Below are positions 1-8,962 of a DNA stretch of 57,824 bases, in pieces; within the stretch, counting starts at the first letter, position 1, and the number at the start of each line of letters is the position of its first letter. The notes below the pieces were generated by a model. It did no database searches. It was not told where the DNA came from and saw only the letters and a program-made list of their open reading frames with translations. The stretch covers positions 1 to 57,824 of the forward strand of contig CAIQVJ010000105.1 in NCBI GenBank assembly GCA_903875225.1. The letters are read 5' to 3'. This DNA is from an uncultured Pseudomonadota bacterium. GTDB taxonomy: Bacteria; Myxococcota_A; UBA796; SXON01. Position numbers and translations under genes: made by a program.

Positions 1-119
1 GGGAACCGGTGACGGCGCAGGCGTGGCGGCGGGCCGAGCCGCTGCCGCGGGAACCGGTGACGGCGCAGGCGTGGCGGCGGGCCGAGCCGCTGCCGCGGGA
101 ACCGGTGACGGCGCAGGCG
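1..119. repeat. 48-bp tandem repeat, about 2.5 copies
   Basis: Units at 1-48 and 49-96 look identical and a third matches over 97-119 before diverging. The period is 16 codons, so the repeat keeps the frame of the FHA protein and encodes a Pro/Ala/Ser-rich 16-residue unit. The array may continue left of the window. Confidence 0.9.
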
Positions 120-1062
120 CAGCCCCGACCGGCGGCGGGACGACCGCAACCGGAGCCGGGGCGAGGGTCTCCCGGCCCACATCGGGCCCGGGAAACCGGC
201 GGCCGGTCCGGGGGGACTTCGGCCAGACCCCGACGGGGTCTGCACCAACGGCCTCCGACCGGGGCGCGAGCGTGGGACGCGCCGTAGAGGGGGGCGGTGA
301 CTTCGGGGGGAGGGACTCGCCGAAGCTCGGCTCCGGCGGGGGCATCGACCGCGTAGGATCCGGCGACGCCTTTGTGAACGGCGCCATCGACTGCCCCGCC
401 GGCGCCGCGGCCATCGGGGCGGGCGCCGCCGAGACAGACGGAGGAAACAGCGGGACCGACGGGGTCGACTGGGGAGAGTACGGGTCCGGCGTGTCCTCGG
501 TCACGAGGTGCATGCCGACTGAGAGATCGTCCATCCCGGCCTCGGCGAGGTCGGGCAGCACGAGGCGCTCGACCTGGTGCTCCGGAAACGGGCTGCGGCG
601 GGTCACGGTCGCGAGATCGGGCAGGGGCTGCGTCTGCCGGGGCAACGGCATGGGGCGAACCCGCGGAGGCAGGCGATCCGTGTGGTCGCGCTCCTCCTCC
701 GGGCCGAGGAGGATGTCGTCTGCAGCGTCGTCATCCCCGGCGTGATCGAACTCGAGATCCAGCTCGGTCGCGCCCGTGAGCTCCGAGAGCCCCATGTAGT
801 AGTCGCCGATCAGCACCTCGTCGCCGGGCACCATCGTGAGCGTCGAGACGCGGCGACCATCGGCCCCGACCACGCCGTTGTGGGAGCCGAGGTCCCGCAC
901 GGTGACGCGCCCCCCGAAGAGCTCGAACACGCAGTGATGGCGCGACACGCGACGGCTGGGCAGCAGGATGTCGCAATCTTCAGCCCGCCCGGCCACATTC
1001 GGGCCATCCTCGAGCCGGAACGGGCCCAACACCTGCGGGCCACGCCGAATATGCAGCTCCAT
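1..1062 (-). CDS. FHA-domain protein with Pro/Ala-rich tail (C-terminus beyond window)
   Basis: The frame is open from an ATG at 1062 to the window edge, giving 354 residues with no stop. The N-terminus is a complete FHA phosphothreonine-binding domain: Gly25-Arg26, Ser40-Arg41-His42 (SRRVSRHH) and Gly59-Ser-His-Asn-Gly63 are all present. After about residue 100 it becomes acidic, then strongly Pro/Ala/Ser-rich, and near the window edge has a 16-residue repeat encoded by 48-bp DNA repeats. The start overlaps the aroE stop as TGATG, so translation is probably coupled. FHA domains dock onto phosphorylated partners of Ser/Thr kinases, and one such kinase lies at 21503. The partner and the role of the tail are unknown; a further domain may follow outside the window. 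Confidence 0.85.
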   Translation of the reverse strand, partial: MELHIRRGPQVLGPFRLEDGPNVAGRAEDCDILLPSRRVSRHHCVFELFGGRVTVRDLGSHNGVVGADGRRVSTLTMVPGDEVLIGDYYMGLSELTGATELDLEFDHAGDDDAADDILLGPEEERDHTDRLPPRVRPMPLPRQTQPLPDLATVTRRSPFPEHQVERLVLPDLAEAGMDDLSVGMHLVTEDTPDPYSPQSTPSVPLFPPSVSAAPAPMAAAPAGQSMAPFTKASPDPTRSMPPPEPSFGESLPPKSPPPSTARPTLAPRSEAVGADPVGVWPKSPRTGRRFPGPDVGRETLAPAPVAVVPPPVGAAPAPSPVPAAAARPAATPAPSPVPAAAARPAATPAPSPVP

Positions 1063-1913
1063 CACCAACCTCCCAGATCGAGAACGCCCCGCACCGTATC
1101 CCCATCCACCGAAACACCGGTGAACAACCTGAAGCTCTCTGCCCCCTGGTGCACCAGCATCCCGATCCCTCGCTGAATTCGGACACCGCGCCCGGCACAA
1201 GCCACGAGCTGCGGCGGGTCGGGCATCCAGTAGTTCACGTCGGTCCAGAGCGTCCCGGCGCGCAGCCCCCTCACATCGAAGGCACCGACGGTCTCGGCCG
1301 CGCCGCCCGAGGTGCAGTTGACGACGATGTCGAAGCTCGGCGAGTACAGGCGGAACGAGCCCGCTGCGAGCGGCGCCGCCTGGAACCGGCAGCCGGGGTG
1401 CGCCTGGCTCAGCGCCTCGCACGCTCGCTCCGCGCGCTGGATCGTCCGGTTGAAGAAGGTGACCGAAACCACGCCATCCGCAGCCAGGGCCGCCGCGATC
1501 GCCCGCGCCGTGCCCCCGGCCCCGAGGATGGCGACGGTGCGGCCCTGCGGCTCCGCGCCAAGCTCCTCCTTGAGCGCCCGGAGGTAGCCGAGCCCATCCG
1601 TGTTGTGCCCGATCAGCTCACCGTTCTGCGACACGACCACGTTGACGGCGCCCGCGACCGCAGCGGCCGCCGAGTACCCGTCCAGATCGGGCAGCACGCT
1701 CTCCTTGAACGGGACGGTCAGGTTCACGCCGGCGAGCCCGAGCGTGCGTATCGCGCTCGCAACGCCCCCAGACTGGCTCGGGAGCACATCGAACACCGCA
1801 TACAAAGCGTCGATCTTCCGACGCCTGAACAGCTCGTTGTGCATCGCGGGCGAGAGACTGTGGCGCACGGGATGGCCGATGAGGCCGAATACCCGCGTTT
1901 GTCCCGTGATCAT
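1062..1913 (-). CDS. aroE: Shikimate dehydrogenase AroE
   Basis: This 283-residue protein is the expected size for NADP-dependent shikimate dehydrogenase, which reduces 3-dehydroshikimate to shikimate in aromatic amino-acid synthesis. Visible motifs are SLSPAMHN (residues 19-26), NLTVPFK with catalytic Lys70, NTDG with catalytic Asp106, the nucleotide-binding GAGGTARA at about 131-138, an NRT motif typical of NADP binding near residue 155, VNCTSGG, and the C-terminal HQGAESF. The frame is open further upstream into ribF, but the ATG at 1913 overlaps the ribF stop as ATGA and begins exactly at the family N-terminus (MITGQTRVFGLIGHP), so that start is chosen. Confidence 0.96.
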   Translation of the reverse strand: MITGQTRVFGLIGHPVRHSLSPAMHNELFRRRKIDALYAVFDVLPSQSGGVASAIRTLGLAGVNLTVPFKESVLPDLDGYSAAAAVAGAVNVVVSQNGELIGHNTDGLGYLRALKEELGAEPQGRTVAILGAGGTARAIAAALAADGVVSVTFFNRTIQRAERACEALSQAHPGCRFQAAPLAAGSFRLYSPSFDIVVNCTSGGAAETVGAFDVRGLRAGTLWTDVNYWMPDPPQLVACAGRGVRIQRGIGMLVHQGAESFRLFTGVSVDGDTVRGVLDLGGW

Positions 1914-2857
1914 TCCGTGAACTCCTCGGCTTGGGGCGCGAGCAGCGCGCGGGCATTGGCGACATCCACCTGGATCTGCGCGACGAGCGCCTCCGCAGAG
2001 GGGAACCGCTGCTCCGAGCGCAAGGCCGCGATCACGTCCACGTCCAGCGACTGCCCGTAGAGATCCCCGCTCCAGTCGAGCACATGCGCCTCGATCCGGA
2101 GCTCGGTACCAGAAAACGTCGGTCGCTGGCCAATGTTGAGCACGCCCGGCAGCGATTCGCCGTCGAGGATCACGCGTACGGCGTACACACCGTTGCCCGG
2201 GAGGCACAGCTCCGACGGCACAGAGATGTTGGCTGTCGGAAAGCCGATGGTTCGACCTCGCGCCTCCCCGTGGATCACCTGTCCCCGGATCCGGTGCGGG
2301 CGTCCGAGCAGGCCCGCCGCCGCAGCGACGTCGCCCGAGAGCACGAGGCGTCGGATCCTCGAGCTCGAAACCGGCGTGTCATCCACCAGCAGCGGGGGCA
2401 CCTGCTCGATCGAGACCTTCGGCAGCGCAGCCCGGAGCGCGTCCACGTCGCCCCCCCGGCCGACCCCGAACCGGAAGTCCCACCCGACCACGATCACCTC
2501 GGCGCCGAGGCGCTGCGCCAACGTCGTGGCTGCGAAGCCGGCCGCAGTCTGTGCCGCGAACGAGGGTGAGAATTCCTCGATGATCACCCCATCCACGCCC
2601 AACTCCTCGAGCAGCGCGAGCTTCCGGTCGAGCTGCAGGAGCCGCGGCTGGTGCCTCTCCGGGACAAGGATCGCCGTGGGGGCAGGATCGAAGGTGTACA
2701 CCCAGGCGGGCAGGCCGCGATGGCGGGCAAGGCTCAGGAGCCGGGTGAGCACGTGCCGATGGCCCACGTGCACACCGTCGAAATTGCCGATCGCCACGGC
2801 AATGCCGGGGCGTTCGCCCAGCGCGCGGGGTCGGTCGTTGCCGGTGACGACGTCCAT
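1910..2857 (-). CDS. ribF: Bifunctional riboflavin kinase / FAD synthetase RibF
   Basis: The 315-residue length is typical. The protein phosphorylates riboflavin to FMN and adenylylates FMN to FAD. The N-terminal nucleotidyltransferase shows GNFDGVHVGHR (residues 24-34) and VSSSRIRR (about 163-170). The C-terminal kinase domain shows GRTIGFPTAN (201-210), where Thr and Asn bind Mg-ATP, then GNGVYAV and NIGQRPTF. No clear Shine-Dalgarno precedes the ATG. It lies 48 bases downstream of the exported-protein gene ending at 2906 and overlaps aroE by four bases. The same vitamin pathway is represented again by ribD at 37794. Confidence 0.96.
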   Translation of the reverse strand: MDVVTGNDRPRALGERPGIAVAIGNFDGVHVGHRHVLTRLLSLARHRGLPAWVYTFDPAPTAILVPERHQPRLLQLDRKLALLEELGVDGVIIEEFSPSFAAQTAAGFAATTLAQRLGAEVIVVGWDFRFGVGRGGDVDALRAALPKVSIEQVPPLLVDDTPVSSSRIRRLVLSGDVAAAAGLLGRPHRIRGQVIHGEARGRTIGFPTANISVPSELCLPGNGVYAVRVILDGESLPGVLNIGQRPTFSGTELRIEAHVLDWSGDLYGQSLDVDVIAALRSEQRFPSAEALVAQIQVDVANARALLAPQAEEFTE

Positions 2858-2905
2858 CGCGCGGGGGCTAACGAGAAAATCGGCGCGAGGTCGCGGGGCG
2901 GTCCG

Positions 2906-4753
2906 CTACTTCTCCTTGATGCTGTAGTCGAAGCTCGCCCAGAGGTCTTCGTCCAACGCGAGCATCTTCTCGAAGTAGAGCGCCTGGCCGGCGAGCGGGA
3001 GCTGCACGTCCACCGGCTCGACACCCTGCCCCATCGTGCCCGCCATGCCCTCGGCTGCGTTCTGCACCGCCCGCCGATCCTGTTCGGTCACGGTCGCGTT
3101 GGGCGGGAGCTGGGGCGACGTGGAATACCACTCGACATGGCGGATCGAGCCCTCGAAGCTGTGCTTTGCGATCTTCGCGTTCTCGGGGAAGTACACGGTC
3201 CATTGCAGCTGGCTCGTCGGCGCGTTCACCGTCGGCAGCATGATCTTCTCCGTGCCACTCGTCCCAAGCTCGACCCCGGCCTCCACGTACACGAGATCCA
3301 CGAGGAACGCCGACAGGGCGCCCGAGGAGGCGTCGGACCGCACCAGCGGGACCAGCACCCCGCCATCGCCCTTGGCCACCTTGACCCCCCGCCCCGCGAC
3401 CGTGGCGCTCCACACCTCAGCGCCCTCGGGCAGCTTCACCCTCAGGAACTGGTTGCGGTTGTTCCGCACCGCATACTGCAGGTGGGTCATGCGGCGACCG
3501 TCAGCGGTCACCAGCGAGTCGATGATGGCGCTGTCCACGAGGGTGACCAGCATGTCGACGTCGGCATGGGTCTTGACCTCGAGCGGGATCACCGCAGCGG
3601 GGTCGCGCGACTTGTAGCCGAGCAGCACCGGGTAGTCGGTCTGGCCGACCAGCGCGGCGGGTAGCTCGCGGACGTCGACGGGCACGGCACCTGTGGCCTG
3701 CCCGGCGACGACCTCGACCGCGCTGCGGGCGTCGACCCCCACCCAGGTGACCGACCGCGCGACGTCGAGCGCCGTGACGAGCGGCACCTGCGTCGCGCCC
3801 GAGAGCGCACGCTCGTAGTCCACGGTGAGCCGGTAGGCACCGAGCGCCTCGTAATTGAGCGCCACGTCGATGTTGCCGTCGGGCCCGAGCTTCCAGTCGC
3901 GCAGTCCCGGGCCCTGCACGTCCAGCACGGTCACGTCGGTCGGCACGTGAACGCGCACGTGGTCCACACCCTTGTGCAGGATCGTGTAGTTCACGTTCGC
4001 GCGCCCCTGCAGGAAGCCCTCGCTCACGCCCACAAGCACCTGACTCTCGGCGTAGATACGGGTCTCCTGCTTTGCGGCATCCTCCTTCACCTCTTTCTGC
4101 CAGCTGATCGCGAGCGAGCCCAGCGAGGGCACCACGGCCTCGACCCGCTGCGTCGCTCCAGTCGTCGTCTTCACCACCCCGCGCCCACCGGCGACCGTCA
4201 GGTCCACCGGAGAGGACGACTCCACCGAGAACGACACCTCGGTGGCCCCGCTCGGCGCGAGCGGCAGCGCAAAGCCGGTCTCGCCGTCGGCCGTCATCAA
4301 CGACATCGCGACGTCCAGCTCGGCGGTGAACGCACCGGCCCGGTTGGTGATGAGCGTGTAGTAGCCCTGCGACAGGTAGATGGCGGCGTCCTGCCCGTTC
4401 ACCTTCGCGGTCTTGAGCGCGGCGTTCGTGGATAGCAGCGGCACGCTCGCCCACGCGTTGTCCTTGAGCATGCGGCCGCGCAGGGACACGTGGATGAGCG
4501 CGTACGCATCGTCGCCGGTGCCCACCACCTTCCCGGTGTAGACGGCGTGATCGATGGTGTAGTCCAGCGGGGCGATCGCGGGCGGGTCCTTCGGTGCCTG
4601 GCCGTTCTCGTACAGCGTCTTGAAGTCGGTCCAGGGCATCGTGACCTCCGCGCGCGGCTCGGCGAGGGCAGGACGGGCAGCGCCCAGGGCAAGCAGCGCC
4701 AGGGCGGCCAACAGGGTGGGCCGGAAACGCGGGGAAAGGCGGAGGCTGGGCAT
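2906..4753 (-). CDS. Large exported protein of unknown function (paralogue of the upstream gene)
   Basis: This 615-residue protein begins with a classical signal peptide (hydrophobic stretch near residues 13-25, cleavage likely after PALA at 31). The mature part reads as repeated beta-rich segments with no catalytic motif that I recognise. It resembles the adjacent upstream protein in several places: VRNNRNQFLRV here matches VRNERSQYLKV there, and the ISWQKEV...AESQVLVGV stretch matches LSWRPHV...AESSTAAWV. The two are therefore tandem duplicates. A strong AAGGAG Shine-Dalgarno overlaps the TAG stop of the upstream gene, and the intergenic gap is only six bases. A structural periplasmic or cell-surface role is possible but unproven. 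Confidence 0.85.
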   Translation of the reverse strand: MPSLRLSPRFRPTLLAALALLALGAARPALAEPRAEVTMPWTDFKTLYENGQAPKDPPAIAPLDYTIDHAVYTGKVVGTGDDAYALIHVSLRGRMLKDNAWASVPLLSTNAALKTAKVNGQDAAIYLSQGYYTLITNRAGAFTAELDVAMSLMTADGETGFALPLAPSGATEVSFSVESSSPVDLTVAGGRGVVKTTTGATQRVEAVVPSLGSLAISWQKEVKEDAAKQETRIYAESQVLVGVSEGFLQGRANVNYTILHKGVDHVRVHVPTDVTVLDVQGPGLRDWKLGPDGNIDVALNYEALGAYRLTVDYERALSGATQVPLVTALDVARSVTWVGVDARSAVEVVAGQATGAVPVDVRELPAALVGQTDYPVLLGYKSRDPAAVIPLEVKTHADVDMLVTLVDSAIIDSLVTADGRRMTHLQYAVRNNRNQFLRVKLPEGAEVWSATVAGRGVKVAKGDGGVLVPLVRSDASSGALSAFLVDLVYVEAGVELGTSGTEKIMLPTVNAPTSQLQWTVYFPENAKIAKHSFEGSIRHVEWYSTSPQLPPNATVTEQDRRAVQNAAEGMAGTMGQGVEPVDVQLPLAGQALYFEKMLALDEDLWASFDYSIKEK

Positions 4754-4759
4754 GAGCGA

Positions 4760-7700
4760 CTACTCCTTGAAGGTGTCGGACTTTGGATCGGGGGAGACGT
4801 TGTAGGTGAAGGTCGGAAATTCGCCGGCTTCGATGAGCGCGGCGGTGTGGTCCAGCCGGGCGCCGTCGAGCGGGAGCGCGGGGGTGAGCGGAGATGCGTC
4901 CACCGCGAGCGGGTTCCGGCGCTCCCGGGTGTCGGGCGCGAGGTTCCGGTTGAGCTTCGTGCGACTGGCGACGGCGTGGCTCTGCGCGCGCTCTTCGCGC
5001 AGCTCGTGCTCGAGAGCCACCTTCTGCTTGGATTTTTCGATCCGGGCCTGCTCGTCCGACTGGGCCTCGTCGGGGCCGTACCCGCGCCCGGCGTCCTTCC
5101 CGTCCTTGCGTGCGGCCTTCTCCGGCTCCGGCTTGTGTTCTGTCCACGTGGGCCCGGGGGCGTTCAGGTAGCCCAGCGCACCCGCGCCGTAGCTCTCGGT
5201 CTCCACGGGGCTCGGTCCCAGCGCGTGCGCCGCTGTCTGACGCGCTCCCGACGCCTGGGGAGAGCCGGCCGGCACCCTGGCTGCGTCGGCCTTGGCACGG
5301 GGGGACGAGTAGGACGTGGGGCTCGGCGAAGCCGGGGTGGACGCGACCACGCCCGCTGCCTGGCTCACGCTCTCCTGGTAGGAGCGCCCGGTCGGGATCG
5401 TGCTGAGGAATTCGGATGTCATGGTGGTCGCCGCAGGCTCGGCCGCATCCGCGGCGGCGGGCTCCGCGTCCGCGGGCACGTCTGCGGCCCAACTGTCGGT
5501 GAGTCCGTCGTCCGCCCCGGTCTCCGGCGCCTGCTGCGCGGGAGCGGCGGACGCTGGGGCCGGGGCCCAGGCGACGACAGGGGGCGGCGGCGGCGGAGCG
5601 GGCGCAGGGGCCGCCATCGCCCGCTCGGCCTGCACCATCGGCGCCGACTTTCCGCCGGCCGGCCTCGGGCTCGGCGCCCTCGTGACCGGGCCCGCGTCGT
5701 CGCGGTCGGGCACGGACACCGGGGAGGGCAGGACCAGTTCGTCCTCGACGTCCAGGCTCTCGAAGTCGATCTCGGACCTGGACCCGGAGTCGACCGTGCG
5801 ACCGTTCCCGGCGCCGACCTCGTCCCTGTAGGCCTTCCTGGCCTCCTCGAAGTGCATCGCCGGCTTCGCCGGCTCCTCGGGCGCCGCCTCGACCGGCTCG
5901 TCGTAGTCCATGTCGTCCACGACGGCGTCGCCATCGTAGTCCTCGCCTCCGCTCGTCTCGTAGCTCTGCCCACCCCCGCCCTCGCCACTCCCCCGCGTCC
6001 CGAGCCCCCCGAGGCCCGACGAGACCGACGAACTGGCGCCGGCGAAAGAGCCGCCCAGCACGCCCCCGATCACGCCCCCGCTGTCCCCCTTCCCGTTCGC
6101 CATCCTGGACTTCTTCTCCACCCGCGCGCGGGTGTCCGCCAGCGTCTGGCTGTATTCCGAGAGCTTGTCCGCCTGCTCGTTCGACTCCTTCTGCTCGGTG
6201 ACCCCGATGTCCTCGGCCAGCTTCGTGACCTTCTCCAGCGCCGCCGCAGCCTTCTCGTCGTCACCGGCGAGGAGCGCCTTCCGAGCGTCCTCCTCGAGCT
6301 TCGACTGGGTGAGTTGGGCATCCATGGTCTTTGCGTTGGCGAGGTCACGCACCCGCCGGGCGAGCACGTCCTCCTCCGTCGATCCCGAGGGTTTCTGCGC
6401 GGATGGCAACAGCACGTCGAGGTTCGACTGCAGGCGGCCCACGTTGTCCATCGTGGCGGTGTCCTCCTGCACGGTCTGCTCGGCATAGCCACGGGAGGCG
6501 TCGAGCCATCGCTGCGCGTCCTGGAAGTCGTTCTTCTTGTACGACTCGATCGCGTTCGTCCACGCTTCACGTGCCTGCTCCTTCGCGGGGTCGAGCGGCG
6601 GCGCCTCGGGCACCGGCTCGGATCGCCTGGCGTGCTGCTTGCCATCGACCTTCCAGCCTCGCGGCAGGTGCACCTCCCAGCTCGCCGCCTGGATCGGAGC
6701 GTTCACCGCGGGGAGCTGGAGGCTCCGCTCCGCGTGCCGGTCGGCAGCCCAGGCCGCGTCTGCCCCGATCCACGCGACCTCCACCGGGAACGCGAGCAGC
6801 CCCTGGACGGTCTCGATCGACTTCTCGAGCGGCACGAAGTAGTCGGCGCCTTCGTGCAGCAAGAGGGCGGGACGCCCGGAAACGCGGGCGGTGAGCGGGA
6901 CATAGCCCTTCGGCGGCGTGACCTTGAGGTACTGGCTGCGCTCGTTGCGCACGAGCCACGTGGCGCGTGCCAGGACGTGGCCGTCCTCACTCTGGGTCAC
7001 CACGTACTCGGCGGACTGCACGATCGTGTCCGGCCCGAGCATGGCCTCGAACTGGCCCGACGTGAGCGTCGGCGCGACCGACCAATACGCCACGGGCGCC
7101 GAGTCCGACAGCCCCCGGGCCCACATCGGGAGCTGCCGGGCGGAGACGGCGCTTCCGCCGCTGGGCACGACGTCCCCTTCATCCGGCTTTCCGAGCGTGT
7201 ACCAGGTCTCCAGTCGCGACACGCCCAGCGGGGTGGGCGAAGGAAAGGGTCCGCTGACGGCGCTACGACGGCCGGTGATCTCGACCGTGAGCATGCCCTC
7301 GATCGCCGCGGACGGGGTGAGCGTGAGGGTGGACCCGGCGAGGGTGTGAGCCACGGGCCCCTCCACCTCGATCTCCTCCAGCCCGCTCACGTCGACGGAC
7401 AGGCTCTCGGCGCTGCCCCGCGTGACGATGTACCGGATCCGGGCCCGCACGTTCAGCGCTCCATCCTGTACCCAGGCCGCCGTGGAGGACTCCGCCCGAA
7501 CGAGCGTGCCCGCGACCTCTGGCTCCGACTCGACATGAGGCCGCCACGAGAGGTCCAGGGTGCCATCCGCAGGCAGGAGGCGCCCGTTCCCTGCGGGAAG
7601 CGAGCCCTGCGCCTCCACGTCGAGCCCCGGAGCATCGAGGTGGAGCACCGTACGGGCGCCGGGCGGGAGGTGGACCACGGCGTGATCCGGCGAATCGGGC

Positions 7701-8029
7701 GAAAGCACGCCGGACAGGGTCGCTGTCACCACGCTGGCGGCCGGGTCGAGGGTCAGGAAGGTGCCTTCGTCGCCCGTGGAGACCGGACCCGACGAGGCTT
7801 GGGGCACGACGTTGTCGATCAGGCGCACGGTCTGCCACTCGTCGCCGATCCGACGGAACACCGTCGTCACCTCGATCGTCGGCTCTCCCTCGCCGAGGTG
7901 CACGGTCACGTCGGCATGATCGAGCACCCACGACACCGGCGGCTTCGGCGCAGGCTCAGCGGGTCCGAGCGCGTACGCGAGGCCCGGAGAGAGGCAGAGG
8001 AGCAGCAGGAGGGGGAGCCGGGACACCAT
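4760..8029 (-). CDS. Very large exported protein with coiled-coil and Pro/Ala-rich regions
   Basis: The start is set at the ATG at 8029, which begins directly at a signal peptide (MVSRLPLLLLLCLSPGLAYA); the frame extends 56 codons further up but that part looks non-coding. The 1,089-residue product has a beta-rich N-terminal half, up to about residue 490, that is paralogous to the gene downstream. A charged, coiled-coil-prone segment follows (about 520-640), then a Gly-rich hinge (GGVIGGVLGG, about 655), an acidic stretch, and a long Pro/Ala-rich low-complexity region (about 760-960). The C-terminus is charged. The product is probably periplasmic or surface-exposed. I know no family for it. 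It heads a likely operon with its paralogue, ribF, aroE and the FHA gene. Confidence 0.82.
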   Translation of the reverse strand: MVSRLPLLLLLCLSPGLAYALGPAEPAPKPPVSWVLDHADVTVHLGEGEPTIEVTTVFRRIGDEWQTVRLIDNVVPQASSGPVSTGDEGTFLTLDPAASVVTATLSGVLSPDSPDHAVVHLPPGARTVLHLDAPGLDVEAQGSLPAGNGRLLPADGTLDLSWRPHVESEPEVAGTLVRAESSTAAWVQDGALNVRARIRYIVTRGSAESLSVDVSGLEEIEVEGPVAHTLAGSTLTLTPSAAIEGMLTVEITGRRSAVSGPFPSPTPLGVSRLETWYTLGKPDEGDVVPSGGSAVSARQLPMWARGLSDSAPVAYWSVAPTLTSGQFEAMLGPDTIVQSAEYVVTQSEDGHVLARATWLVRNERSQYLKVTPPKGYVPLTARVSGRPALLLHEGADYFVPLEKSIETVQGLLAFPVEVAWIGADAAWAADRHAERSLQLPAVNAPIQAASWEVHLPRGWKVDGKQHARRSEPVPEAPPLDPAKEQAREAWTNAIESYKKNDFQDAQRWLDASRGYAEQTVQEDTATMDNVGRLQSNLDVLLPSAQKPSGSTEEDVLARRVRDLANAKTMDAQLTQSKLEEDARKALLAGDDEKAAAALEKVTKLAEDIGVTEQKESNEQADKLSEYSQTLADTRARVEKKSRMANGKGDSGGVIGGVLGGSFAGASSSVSSGLGGLGTRGSGEGGGGQSYETSGGEDYDGDAVVDDMDYDEPVEAAPEEPAKPAMHFEEARKAYRDEVGAGNGRTVDSGSRSEIDFESLDVEDELVLPSPVSVPDRDDAGPVTRAPSPRPAGGKSAPMVQAERAMAAPAPAPPPPPPVVAWAPAPASAAPAQQAPETGADDGLTDSWAADVPADAEPAAADAAEPAATTMTSEFLSTIPTGRSYQESVSQAAGVVASTPASPSPTSYSSPRAKADAARVPAGSPQASGARQTAAHALGPSPVETESYGAGALGYLNAPGPTWTEHKPEPEKAARKDGKDAGRGYGPDEAQSDEQARIEKSKQKVALEHELREERAQSHAVASRTKLNRNLAPDTRERRNPLAVDASPLTPALPLDGARLDHTAALIEAGEFPTFTYNVSPDPKSDTFKE

Positions 8030-8235
8030 GCGCTCGGACAACGTCACACGTTTGAAGTTCTTACAGTGTTTTGTCAGGAGCCCGACGCCGGGCCCCTCGG
8101 CCATCACACCGGCACAGATTTTTATCAAGCAACCTTGAATATCTGGAATCACCGCCCCGGTGATCCGCCGGGCCCCGGACCATCGCGGGTCCGTCATTTG
8201 GGTCCCCGGGGTGACCCCTCAGCTGGCGCCGAGGC

Positions 8236-8733
8236 TCACCCACGTCGCCCGAGGACCATGCAGGCCACCCGCGTGTGCAGCGGAAAGGCAAGCTCCGGCG
8301 TGCTTCCAGCCGGCCCCGGGTAGACGCCGAGCGACATCGTCTCGGCGTTGGGGACGAGCGTCGGCATCGTCTCAACCGGTGGGCAGAGCCCGAAGATCAA
8401 CACCCGGGAGCCGTCCGGGGTGCTGTGGACCGCCGCCGGCGTGATCGCCCCGGCGTCGATGACCACGCCCGTCTCCTCCCGCACCTCACGAGCGCAGGCC
8501 TCCTGCCAGGACTCCCCGAAGTCGACGAAGCCGCCGGGGAGCGCGAACTCGCCCATGCGGGGCTCGACCGCGCGCTGCACCGTCAACAGTCCGCCGGGAA
8601 CCGGGACAAGCGCCACTGCGACCGGGATCGGGTTCCGGAAGGTGACCTCCCCGCAGGCGGCGCACCGGCGCGGGTAGGCGCCGGGAGGGGGGTAGAATTG
8701 CACACCGCAGGAGGAGCAGAAGCTGTCGCGCAT
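8236..8733 (-). CDS. NUDIX hydrolase with N-terminal zinc ribbon
   Basis: From an ATG at 8733 the product is 165 residues. Two CxxC pairs near the N-terminus (CSSCG and CAACG) form a zinc ribbon. The Nudix box follows with all key residues: GGFVDFGESWQEACAREVRE continuing ETG, which fits Gx5Ex7REUXEEXGU. Such proteins hydrolyse nucleoside diphosphate derivatives, and zinc-ribbon members resemble the NADH pyrophosphatase or ADP-ribose pyrophosphatase groups. The substrate cannot be told from sequence. The frame is open further upstream through the palindromic spacer, but no conserved residues occur there. It is monocistronic, divergent from the small gene at 8963. Confidence 0.88.
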   Translation of the reverse strand: MRDSFCSSCGVQFYPPPGAYPRRCAACGEVTFRNPIPVAVALVPVPGGLLTVQRAVEPRMGEFALPGGFVDFGESWQEACAREVREETGVVIDAGAITPAAVHSTPDGSRVLIFGLCPPVETMPTLVPNAETMSLGVYPGPAGSTPELAFPLHTRVACMVLGRRG

Positions 8734-8814
8734 GGCCCCTGCTACCACAGCGCCGTGTGGCGGAACGTGGATCCGGTCGCCCGCACCGCGCTCCTTCGCG
8801 CCCCGGACCGGCCC

Positions 8815-8871
8815 GACTGCGTAGTGGCTTACGCACCGGATCGTCCGGATCGCGGCACTGACTACGCAGTC
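8815..8871. repeat. Nested inverted repeat in a divergent intergenic region
   Basis: The arms GACTGCGTAGT (8815-8825) and ACTACGCAGTC (8861-8871) are perfect 11-base inverted repeats separated by 35 bases. Inside sits a second small hairpin, CCGGA-tcg-TCCGG. It lies between the NUDIX start (8733) and the small gene start (8963). It could be an operator, a structured leader or a mobile-element scar; the sequence alone does not decide. Confidence 0.75.
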
Positions 8872-8962
8872 GAAATTGCAACCCACTGATATCTCTACAT
8901 GTGGAGCACCCGCTCTTGACGGCACGGCGCTTGCTTCAGGTTGCCGCAACTCCGAGGAATCC

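Noticed and set aside
1..119. The 48-bp repeats as a CRISPR array
   Set aside because: The units are directly abutting without spacers and encode a low-complexity protein tail.
4490..8323. A 1,277-codon open frame on the plus strand
   Set aside because: It lies opposite the large exported proteins, is full of Arg, His, Gly and Pro as expected for an antisense shadow in GC-rich DNA, and has no recognisable domain.
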